From contig JADQBV010000374.1 of NCBI GenBank assembly GCA_016278415.1, forward strand, positions 1 through 10,835: 10,835 nt of DNA, in the 5' to 3' direction. Below are positions 1 to 5,959 of this stretch, piece by piece; positions within the stretch are counted from its first letter, which is position 1; the number at the start of each line of letters is the position of its first letter. The translations under genes and the position numbers were made by a program. The stretch comes from Halanaerobiales bacterium. GTDB taxonomy: Bacteria; Bacillota_F; Halanaerobiia; Halanaerobiales; DTU029. The notes beneath the pieces are model-generated. The model searched no databases and had not been told where the DNA came from. It worked only from the letters and a program-made list of their open reading frames with translations.

Positions 1-642
1 TTCTATGTTTCTTAATATTATATTGTCTTTTTTTATTTCTATCATTTCTTTTTCGACCATCTTATTAATCAGCCTAGTTACAGTCTCTCTGGAGGTACCT
101 ATGTGATTAGCTATCTCATGATGTGTGATTTTCTCTAATATTTTACCAGTTGAGTCCTCCATATCAATTGCCATACGTTCAAAAAAGTCCCTCAATCTAC
201 TTTCTACATCAAAAAAAGCGAGTAATTCAATGTCCTTATTAGCCCTTCGTAATCGCTTTCCTAACTCAACAATTATTTTTAAGGCTATTAAAGGATTTTC
301 TCGAATTAACCTCAAAAAATTCTCTCGCTCAATTAACAATAACTTAAGAGGGGTAATGGCTATCCCACTTGCAGAACGGGGTTTATCTTCAATTACTCCT
401 ATTTCACCGAGAAAATCGTCCTTATTCATAATTTCTAAGATTTTTTCTTTGCCATCGATTGAAGACTTGATTATCTTCATCTTACCTTCAAGGATAATAT
501 AAAACACATCAGATATACTTCCTTCAACAAAAACAATATCATCTGTTTTATATTTCCTTAAATTTATGAGCTCGGAGAGTTTCCCTAGCTGACTTTTATT
601 CAAGTCAGCAAACAATGAGATTGATGCTAATTCTATTTGCAC
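1..642 (-). CDS. Crp/Fnr-family transcriptional regulator (C-terminus cut by window edge)
   Basis: Reading from a GTG at 642, the frame stays open for 214 codons to the window edge. The start is set by a strong AAGGAGGGG site about 6 bases upstream. Family members are about 220-230 residues, so only a few are missing. Residues ~5-125 form the cyclic-nucleotide-binding barrel, with a phosphate-binding cassette G79-E80-I81 ... P88-R89-S90-A91. A long dimerisation helix follows. The winged helix-turn-helix (~165-205) has recognition helix S184-R185-E186-T187-V188-T189-R190, matching E. coli CRP Arg180, Glu181 and Arg185. There is no N-terminal cysteine cluster, so it is not an FNR iron-sulfur sensor. 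By alignment, the CRP Thr127/Ser128 positions are Ala134/Asn135, so the ligand is less certain than the cassette suggests. It is the third gene after a CHASE2 adenylate cyclase and a FecR protein, 60 bp behind FecR, which supports cAMP as its likely ligand (inference). Confidence 0.92.
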   Translation of the reverse strand, partial: MQIELASISLFADLNKSQLGKLSELINLRKYKTDDIVFVEGSISDVFYIILEGKMKIIKSSIDGKEKILEIMNKDDFLGEIGVIEDKPRSASGIAITPLKLLLIERENFLRLIRENPLIALKIIVELGKRLRRANKDIELLAFFDVESRLRDFFERMAIDMEDSTGKILEKITHHEIANHIGTSRETVTRLINKMVEKEMIEIKKDNIILRNIE

Positions 643-702
643 AGTTAGCCCCTCCTTCTTTTATTATGACTAATCCTATTTATCAGCCTAATAATTATTA
701 TC

Positions 703-1743
703 TTAATGGGGAGGTAGTTTTTCTTCTTCATTATCTTCATTATCTTCAGACGGATTACTGTTTTCTGGATCGTCTGGTTTTTCCCCTTGTTCATCAGATG
801 AGTCGTTATCTTCTGGATTGTCAGGCTTTTCCCCCTGGTCATCGGATGAGTCGTTATCTTCTGGATTGTCAGGCTTTTCCCCCTGGTCATCGGATGAATC
901 GTTATCTTCTGGATTGTCAGGCTTTCCCCCCTGGTCATCGGATGAATCATTATCTTCTGGATTGTCAGGCTTTCCCCCCTGGTCATCGGATGAATCATTA
1001 CCTGGATTGTCAGGTTTTCCTCCCGGATTAGCATGATCAGGTGGTCCAGTATTATCTTTATCTTCCTTTTTATTTTTCATTCCTTTTTCGGCTTTTTCCA
1101 GCCACTCTTCTATATTTTTATTCTTCCATCTATTATTTTCTTCTTCTCTTATCTGCTTTTCTAAAGTAACTACACCTTTTGCCGCTATACCCATCTGTTC
1201 TTGGGTCACTAATTCCTTATTTTGTCCATCTATGCTACTTAGATCAACTGCACCTTCTTTAACTGAAAGAGTAGTTTCCTCGCCATTAGTATAGACAGAA
1301 AACAAAGTACCCCTTACCCCAGCTACAGCAGTTGGAGTTATAACTTCAAAATTAGTTAACTCCTGATATATTTTTTTCACTTTTGCCCAAACCCTACCAC
1401 TATTCAAAATAATAGAACTAGTTCTCTCCTGATCAATTATTTCATTTTCACCAATAACAATCTGGCTATTATTATCAACTTCTACATAAATATTATCATT
1501 AAAAACAAGCTCTAAGACACCATCATCATCTGTCCGTATTATATCACCTTTGTTTAAATCTTGGTCTTCTTTTAGTTCTTTCCAACTACGAACAGAAATT
1601 AAGCCAAATAGCTTACTTTCACTCTTTATTTCAACATTACCATCTAGTCCACTTATTGTAACAAACCTAGGGCTAGCAATTATTAGAATCGTCGAAAAGA
1701 TTAAAATTAATATAAAACTACTTATAATAACTTTCATCTTCAT
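703..1743 (-). CDS. Exported FecR-domain protein with acidic tandem-repeat tail
   Basis: This is a 346-residue protein. It starts with a hydrophobic segment (~4-24, little positive charge after it) that acts as signal peptide or membrane anchor. A FecR domain spans ~30-185, recognisable by the 'G-D-I-I-R-T' turn, the 'L-E-L-V-F' strand and the signature 'V-I-T-P-T-A-V-A-G-V-R-G-T' around residues 135-147. A charged helical stretch (~195-230) follows, then six units of about 16 residues (241-335) with consensus G-(G/E)-K-P-D-N-P-E-D-N-D-S-S-D-D-Q, and a Glu-rich end. The start has a GAGGGGG site 7 bases upstream. It begins 23 bp after the stop of the CHASE2 cyclase and is followed by a Crp-type regulator, so all three are likely cotranscribed. 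FecR domains in other systems relay signals across the envelope. Here no sigma factor or TonB receptor is adjacent, so a role as extracytoplasmic partner of the CHASE2 sensor is inference. Confidence 0.88.
   Translation of the reverse strand: MKMKVIISSFILILIFSTILIIASPRFVTISGLDGNVEIKSESKLFGLISVRSWKELKEDQDLNKGDIIRTDDDGVLELVFNDNIYVEVDNNSQIVIGENEIIDQERTSSIILNSGRVWAKVKKIYQELTNFEVITPTAVAGVRGTLFSVYTNGEETTLSVKEGAVDLSSIDGQNKELVTQEQMGIAAKGVVTLEKQIREEENNRWKNKNIEEWLEKAEKGMKNKKEDKDNTGPPDHANPGGKPDNPGNDSSDDQGGKPDNPEDNDSSDDQGGKPDNPEDNDSSDDQGEKPDNPEDNDSSDDQGEKPDNPEDNDSSDEQGEKPDDPENSNPSEDNEDNEEEKLPPH
739..1023 (-). repeat. In-frame 48-bp tandem repeats in the FecR gene
   Basis: Six consecutive units encode the acidic Gly/Pro/Asp/Ser tail of the FecR protein. 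On the plus strand, units beginning at 768, 816, 864, 912 and 960 each start with GATYGTC. The units at 816, 864 and 912 differ from one another at only one to three positions; the one at 768 is more diverged. The unit at 960 is 45 bp, one codon shorter. Every unit length is a multiple of three, so copy-number change would lengthen or shorten the tail without breaking the frame. The near-identity at DNA level, including third positions, indicates recent duplication. Confidence 0.93.
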
Positions 1744-1766
1744 TTTAAAACCCCCTCAAAGTAAAT

Positions 1767-3497
1767 TCAATAACGATATATCTCAATTTTACTGCTACTA
1801 CCTTTTATATCGACAAATTCTTTATTCCACTTAATTTTATTCTTTAAAGCCGAATAAGTATCCAATCCAATAATAATTTCATCTGGTCTAGCAATATCAA
1901 CAAACCTTGCCGCTTTATTTACCACATCACCAATAATAGTATATTCTAAGCGATTACTTGAACCTACATTTCCAGCAATAGCATGTCCACTATTTATCCC
2001 AATTCCTAGTTTGAATGGCAACTCTAATTCCAGTATCTCTAAAGCAGCTTTGACTGCTCTTCTTTCATGGTCTCTTATCTCTAAAGGTGCACCAAAAAAG
2101 GCCATAAATCCATCGCCCAGAAACTTGTCCAATGTACCCTCATTTTCAAATATTATCGAGGTGATTTTCCCAAAGGCATTATTAAGAACCTCTACCACTT
2201 CTTTAGGTGATTTGTTTTCTGCGTATAAAGTAAATCCCCGAATATCTACAAAAATAACAGTAAGGTAGGTTTCCTCTCCACCAAGTGATACCCCTGCTGG
2301 ATTTTCCAGTAATTTTTTCATTACACCCGGTGAGAGGTAATGCTCAAAAGCCCCTATTATTTCGAGCTTTTCACTGTTAACAGAAAAATACCAAGTAACT
2401 ATACTTATAATATAAACACCTAATACTAGAAAAAACTGTGCGACATAAGTAACTATAATATTATTTCCAAATAAAACTAAGTACATGATTGTATATAATA
2501 TGTAATAAGAGACAAAAATGATAGTCGCTTTAAGTGGATTGTAACGGAAAAACAAATAAATTGATAACGTCGCTACGATTAAATAAATCAACAAATCTAA
2601 TGTACTAGAAACTCTATTCTTTAAATTCCCTTTCAAGATACTCGAAATAATCTGAACATGGATTTGTGAACCTGTCATATAGCCATATCTTGAAAAGGGA
2701 GTCATATATCTGTCCCCCATGCCAACTGAATTAACTCCAACAACAACAATCTTGCCTTTTAAAAACTCAGGGTCATAGTTTCCTACTATAATATCAAGAA
2801 AGGACAGTGTAGGTATAATATTTGATGGGCCAGAAAAAGTAATCAAAGCCTCTTCATTTACCTTTGATAAATCTACCTGGGGTATATTAATTCCAGCCTG
2901 TTCCACCAATTCTATAGAAAAAGACTTATACCTATGTTCTTTATCTCCTAATACAGGAATCAAATTTCGTATAATACCATCACGATCTGGAGATAAATTT
3001 ATATGGCCTAAGGCAGAATTAGCTGCAAAAATCTTATATGGTTTTTCGAATGTAATGCTATGTAGAAAAAGTTTATCGTCTATATTTCTTTCTTGTTTTC
3101 GAAAATCAGAAACTACTGGCAGCACTACATTATTAAAACTCTTTAAAACATCAGTAAGTTCTTGATCACTTTTTATATCTGAAGATACCGAAAATATAAT
3201 ATCTAATCCAATAGCAGAAACACCTGCACGCTCTAGTTCCTTGATAACCTTTGCATAATATCCCCTATCAATAGGCCAGGGACCCAGCTCCTTAATTGTA
3301 ATGTCATCAATTGATACCAGCACTACACCTTCAATGCTAGGTTCAAGCCATAAATGTCTCATAAAAAGAGTGAAATCATATATTTTATCTTCCAATGGGG
3401 TAAAAAAACCGAAGAGATTGAGGAATAGAAATAATACTGCCAACATTGTAAGTAAGAAAAACTTTATTTTATACTTCTTGAAATTTAATGATTTCAT
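1767..3497 (-). CDS. CHASE2-domain transmembrane class III adenylate cyclase
   Basis: This is a membrane cyclase of 576 residues making cAMP from ATP. One N-terminal membrane segment (~12-33) precedes an extracytoplasmic CHASE2 sensor (~35-300, with 'V-S-I-D-D-I-T-I-K-E-L-G-P-W-P' at 61-75). Three membrane helices follow (~311-327, 333-354, 357-380), then a cytoplasmic class III catalytic domain (~410-550). Metal-binding Asp418 and Asp462, adenine-selecting Lys458 and Asp524, and transition-state Asn527 and Arg531 are all present, so it should be active and specific for ATP rather than GTP. I chose ATG 3497 over the upstream in-frame ATG at 3524. It has an AAAGTGGGTG ribosome-binding-like site 6 bases away, whereas 3524 has none and would overlap a possible -10 box. 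It leads the operon with FecR and Crp, and is transcribed divergently from ccdA. The sensed signal is unknown. Confidence 0.93.
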   Translation of the reverse strand: MKSLNFKKYKIKFFLLTMLAVLFLFLNLFGFFTPLEDKIYDFTLFMRHLWLEPSIEGVVLVSIDDITIKELGPWPIDRGYYAKVIKELERAGVSAIGLDIIFSVSSDIKSDQELTDVLKSFNNVVLPVVSDFRKQERNIDDKLFLHSITFEKPYKIFAANSALGHINLSPDRDGIIRNLIPVLGDKEHRYKSFSIELVEQAGINIPQVDLSKVNEEALITFSGPSNIIPTLSFLDIIVGNYDPEFLKGKIVVVGVNSVGMGDRYMTPFSRYGYMTGSQIHVQIISSILKGNLKNRVSSTLDLLIYLIVATLSIYLFFRYNPLKATIIFVSYYILYTIMYLVLFGNNIIVTYVAQFFLVLGVYIISIVTWYFSVNSEKLEIIGAFEHYLSPGVMKKLLENPAGVSLGGEETYLTVIFVDIRGFTLYAENKSPKEVVEVLNNAFGKITSIIFENEGTLDKFLGDGFMAFFGAPLEIRDHERRAVKAALEILELELPFKLGIGINSGHAIAGNVGSSNRLEYTIIGDVVNKAARFVDIARPDEIIIGLDTYSALKNKIKWNKEFVDIKGSSSKIEIYRY

Positions 3498-3514
3498 AGA
3501 GAACACCCACTTTA

Positions 3515-3544
3515 AGTATATCATTTTTCTGCGTTATTTGACAA
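3515..3544 (-). promoter_or_regulatory. Possible promoter of the cyclase-FecR-Crp operon
   Basis: On the minus strand TTGTCA (3544-3539), an 18-bp gap and TATACT (3520-3515) resemble a sigma-70 promoter. The predicted transcript start near 3508 falls only about 11 bases before the ATG at 3497 and inside its weak ribosome binding site. Either the leader is very short or the real promoter lies further upstream. Confidence 0.35.
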
Positions 3545-3566
3545 CTATATTTATCATTAATATATA
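3538..3566 (+). promoter_or_regulatory. Possible promoter of ccdA-thioredoxin operon
   Basis: TTGACA (3538-3543), a 17-bp spacer and TATATA (3561-3566) form a good sigma-70 match, placing the transcript start near 3573 and a leader of about 70 bases before ccdA. A second -10-like TATAAT sits at 3605-3610 but lacks a well-placed -35. The TTGACAA at 3538-3544 also serves, read on the other strand, as the -35 of the putative cyclase promoter, so the two divergent units may compete for polymerase. Confidence 0.45.
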
Positions 3567-3642
3567 TTGTTGCTGGTTTTACAATTAATTTTTTATGAAT
3601 ATGATATAATGAATAATAAATAATAATTAAAGGATGATTAAT

Positions 3643-4335
3643 ATGGAGGTTTCTATATTTATTGCATTTAGTGCAGGGTTATTATCATTTCTATCACCAT
3701 GTGTCTTACCTTTAATACCTTCTTATATTTCACTTCTAATGGGAGACTATGCTGAAGATACAAAAAAAGCCAAAAAAATAACTAATAAAAAAACTATCTT
3801 AATACCTGCCTTGATTTTTGTTTTAGGATTCACATCTGTTTTTATTTTATTAGGCTTATCCGCCTCATTTTTAGGACAGTTTTTATTAAAAAACCTAAAT
3901 ATATTGCAAAAGATAAGTGGTATTGCAGTAATTATACTTGGGTTGCACTTAAGTGGTTTAATAAAATTTGATTTCTTATATCGTGAAAAAAACCTAAATA
4001 TAAAGAAAAGTAGCAACAAATTTTTAAGGCCCTTAATCATGGGTTTTGCTCTAGCCCTGGCTTGGACACCCTGTATTGGTCCCATACTATCGTCAATACT
4101 TATCTACGCAGGAACAAGTCAAACAATATTACAGGGTGGGATTCTACTAACTTTTTATTCGATAGGTTTCGCTCTACCATTTATATTGACTGCATTATTT
4201 TTGGATTGGATTTTACCACGATTTAAAAAATTAAATCCATATTTATCTTTAATTCAGAAAATAGCTGGAGTACTATTAATTATTTTGGGATTATTAATAT
4301 TTACAAATTATTTTCAAGTACTAAGTTTTTATTAA
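3643..4335 (+). CDS. ccdA: CcdA-type cytochrome c biogenesis / thiol-disulfide transmembrane transporter
   Basis: This polytopic membrane protein has 230 residues and about six membrane helices, the usual length for the CcdA branch of the DsbD family. It passes electrons from cytoplasmic thioredoxin across the membrane to extracytoplasmic thiol proteins. The redox cysteines are Cys20 in 'L-S-P-C-V-L-P-L-I-P-S-Y' and Cys144 in 'W-T-P-C-I-G-P', both in their family motifs. An in-frame ATG at 3634 lies directly against the AAAGG site. The ATG at 3643, 9 bases after that site, fits better and gives the typical N-terminus that runs straight into helix 1. The next gene, 30 bp on, is a membrane-anchored TlpA/ResA-like thioredoxin, its likely electron acceptor. 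The final acceptor (apocytochrome c or another disulfide protein) is not shown by this window. Confidence 0.94.
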   Translation: MEVSIFIAFSAGLLSFLSPCVLPLIPSYISLLMGDYAEDTKKAKKITNKKTILIPALIFVLGFTSVFILLGLSASFLGQFLLKNLNILQKISGIAVIILGLHLSGLIKFDFLYREKNLNIKKSSNKFLRPLIMGFALALAWTPCIGPILSSILIYAGTSQTILQGGILLTFYSIGFALPFILTALFLDWILPRFKKLNPYLSLIQKIAGVLLIILGLLIFTNYFQVLSFY

Positions 4336-4365
4336 CCGTAATAATAAGAGAAAGGGGAGTTAATG

Positions 4366-4884
4366 ATGAAAAAGTCATATTTAATACCCATAGTTATTAT
4401 TTTAGTAATACTAATTGGGAGCACAATAGCATATCAGGCAGGTTTATTTACTAATGAGGAATCTGCTAATGTTGGAACAAATATAGGTGATCAAGCACCA
4501 GATTTTGTCTTAAGCAAAATGAATGGTGATGAAATAGCACTCAGTAGTTTAAGAGGACAAAAAGTATTCCTTAATTTCTGGGCAAGTTGGTGTCCACCCT
4601 GTCAAGCTGAGATGCCTGACATACAAAAACTCTATAAAGAAGATAACAATATTGCAATACTGGCAGTTAATATAAAGGAACAAAACAAAACAGTTATAAA
4701 CTACATGTTCAGTAATAACTATACATTCCCAGTCGCGATGGATAAAACTGGCCAGGTTGCTAATAATTATTTAGTGCGGGGAATCCCTACAACTTATATA
4801 CTTGATGAAGATGGCATAATTATGAATAAAGCCAGTGGTGCCTTAAGCTATGAACAGATGCTAGATATGCTGGAGATTAATTAA
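4366..4884 (+). CDS. Membrane-anchored TlpA/ResA-like thioredoxin
   Basis: This 172-residue protein has an uncleaved-looking N-terminal anchor (~5-26) and a thioredoxin fold of the TlpA/ResA/AhpC-TSA class (~38-172). The active site is W75-C76-P77-P78-C79, and the cis-proline is P141 in 'R-G-I-P-T-T'. No catalytic residue is missing. It should act outside the membrane as a disulfide reductase and is presumably kept reduced by CcdA, encoded just upstream in the same operon. Two adjacent ATGs (4363 and 4366) are possible; the AAAGGGGAG site (4351-4359) is 3 bases from the first and 6 from the second, which favours 4366. It resembles ResA, but no cytochrome c genes are visible, so a broader role in extracytoplasmic thiol repair or redox homeostasis is equally possible. 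Confidence 0.93.
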   Translation: MKKSYLIPIVIILVILIGSTIAYQAGLFTNEESANVGTNIGDQAPDFVLSKMNGDEIALSSLRGQKVFLNFWASWCPPCQAEMPDIQKLYKEDNNIAILAVNIKEQNKTVINYMFSNNYTFPVAMDKTGQVANNYLVRGIPTTYILDEDGIIMNKASGALSYEQMLDMLEIN

Positions 4885-4896
4885 AATGATAAAGTA

Positions 4897-5131
4897 GTTC
4901 AACTTTTGAAGATAAAATATACGCGCATAGTCCGGTTAGCCATAACTTCATTCACTGAAAAAAACTAATTCCCCATTCCTCTTCCAAGCTATAAATGACA
5001 AAATAAACTCACTTCGTTTTGCTATGTTCAAACAGGATTTTGTTACCCATTTATAGCCTTCCATGCGGGATGGTGGACTTTTTATAATGTTCATTCAGAA
5101 AATGGCTAACCTGGAACTTCGAAAGTTGTAA
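4897..5131. repeat. Long imperfect palindrome (probable dispersed intergenic element)
   Basis: No gene lies between 4884 and 5292. Most of the first half of this gap folds back on itself. Matching arms include CAACTTTTGAAG (4900-4911) with CTTCGAAAGTTG (5117-5128), GGTTAGCCAT (4934-4943) with ATGGCTAACC (5102-5111), and AAGCTATAAATG (4986-4997) with CATTTATAGCCTT (5048-5060); then ACAAAAT (4998-5004) pairs with ATTTTGT just before 5045. Weaker pairing joins 4955-4965 with 5089-5100. The centre carries AACTCACTTCGTTTTG. The bulges and mismatches suggest a decayed mobile palindrome (MITE-like) or a structured RNA, not a simple terminator. It contains no ORF. Confidence 0.7.
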
Positions 5132-5160
5132 TTATTACTAGCTAAATTTTTAAAAATCTA

Positions 5161-5198
5161 AAGAAGAGTTACTCCTCAGCCAAGGGATAACTCTTCTT
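5161..5198. terminator. Hairpin terminator between convergent operons
   Basis: AAGAAGAGTTA (5161-5171) and TAACTCTTCTT (5188-5198) form a perfect 11-bp stem with a 16-base loop. Read on the minus strand, the stem is followed within a few bases by a T-rich run (TTTAGATTTTT), so it best serves the DUF134 operon that ends at 5292. On the plus strand the downstream side is only moderately T-rich (CTTCTTATAT), so termination of the ccdA-thioredoxin transcript is possible but weaker. Confidence 0.6.
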
Positions 5199-5291
5199 CT
5201 TATATGTGAGAACGCCTATTAAAAATAATGTGCAAAAATAATAAAGCAGTTATACTGACTCTTTTGAAAATGTTTACTTGTCAGATTTTAA

Positions 5292-5693
5292 TTAATCATC
5301 ACATTTAGGACAACAACCATATTGCTTGCCCTTCCCCGTTCTCTTTTTGATAAATTTATCTTTCTGATAGTCCTTGCCACATCTAGGGCAGTGAATATCT
5401 TCAGAAAGCCTATAATCCCCTCCCTGAAACCGAATTGCCTTACCCTTTATTAAAGACTCTGCAATTTTTTTCCGGGCTTCAACGAGAATTCTTTGAAAAG
5501 TAGGACGGGAAACATTCATTTTTTCAGCAGCCTCTTCTTGATTCAAGCACTCCAAGTCCTTAAGTCTGATAGCCTCTATTTCCTCCATCGTTAAACACTC
5601 TTCTTCAATTTCATTCATTGGTATACCGGCTGGCTTAAAAAACTTGATCTCCGGTATAAATTCAATTCGTCTTTCTTTTGTAGGTCTAACCAT
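5292..5693 (-). CDS. DUF134 family predicted DNA-binding protein
   Basis: This 133-residue protein opens with the family-type N-terminus 'M-V-R-P-T-K-E-R-R' and 'F-K-P-A-G-I-P'. A sigma-70-region-4-like helix-turn-helix (~36-80) follows, with 'E-E-A-A-E-K-M-N-V-S-R-P-T-F-Q-R-I-L' as its core. The C-terminal zinc ribbon has Cys102/Cys105 and Cys127/Cys128/Cys131. I prefer ATG 5693, with AGGAG 8 bases upstream, over a longer frame from 5726, because the family starts at this motif. It follows the small zinc-ribbon gene by 20 bp and is the last gene of the DUF438/hemerythrin operon. From general knowledge, DUF134 genes often sit beside NifX/NifB-like Fe-Mo-cluster-binding proteins and Mrp/MinD-type ATPases. 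A Mrp ATPase is 3 kb away, but no NifX-like gene is here. Its target DNA is unknown. Confidence 0.9.
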   Translation of the reverse strand: MVRPTKERRIEFIPEIKFFKPAGIPMNEIEEECLTMEEIEAIRLKDLECLNQEEAAEKMNVSRPTFQRILVEARKKIAESLIKGKAIRFQGGDYRLSEDIHCPRCGKDYQKDKFIKKRTGKGKQYGCCPKCDD

Positions 5694-5713
5694 AAAAGTC
5701 GCTCCTAACTTAA

Positions 5714-5890
5714 TTAACCCATCCAAAATCCCTTACGATGTGATACACCTAATACCTTCTTACATTTAGGGCAAAAGTAAATATATCTTTTACCAAGAGA
5801 ACCCTTTAACTCTTTTGTCCATATTGTATCTAACTCTGCCTCACAGAACGGGCATATAGGATTAATACCCTCTTTCGTTTCTACTTTCAT
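5714..5890 (-). CDS. Small zinc-ribbon protein
   Basis: This is a 58-residue protein with two CxxC knuckles, 'C-P-F-C' near residue 15 and 'C-P-K-C' near residue 42, spaced as in a four-cysteine zinc ribbon or rubredoxin-like fold. It ends in a basic and aromatic tail (H-R-K-G-F-W-M-G). The start is ATG 5890, which has GGGGAG 8 bases upstream; in-frame GTG and TTG codons just before it overlap that site. It lies 69 bp after the hemerythrin/PAS gene and 20 bp before DUF134, so it is probably cotranscribed with both. No enzymatic motif is visible. It may bind zinc or iron and act as an accessory or DNA/protein-binding partner of its neighbours, but this is a guess from the context. Confidence 0.8.
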   Translation of the reverse strand: MKVETKEGINPICPFCEAELDTIWTKELKGSLGKRYIYFCPKCKKVLGVSHRKGFWMG

Positions 5891-5959
5891 TATCAACACT
5901 CCCCTTAATTTTATAAGAAAACTAGAATTTTATCAATAGTTTTTTCTTAATATGTCTTC

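Noticed and set aside
125..502. Plus-strand ORF of 125 codons
   Set aside because: It is antisense to the Crp/Fnr coding sequence, with no homology that I recognise and a hydroxy-residue-rich composition typical of shadow frames.
739..1023. CRISPR-like array
   Set aside because: The units are contiguous with no unique spacers, and they are in frame inside a coding gene.
615..1036. Repetitive ORFs on both strands overlapping the FecR repeats
   Set aside because: They are other-frame readings of the 48-bp repeat. The FecR frame has a signal segment, a domain and a ribosome binding site; these have none.
3498..3524. Upstream ATG (3524) as start of the cyclase
   Set aside because: No ribosome binding site precedes it and it overlaps a -10-like box; ATG 3497 has an AAAGTGGGTG site at proper distance.
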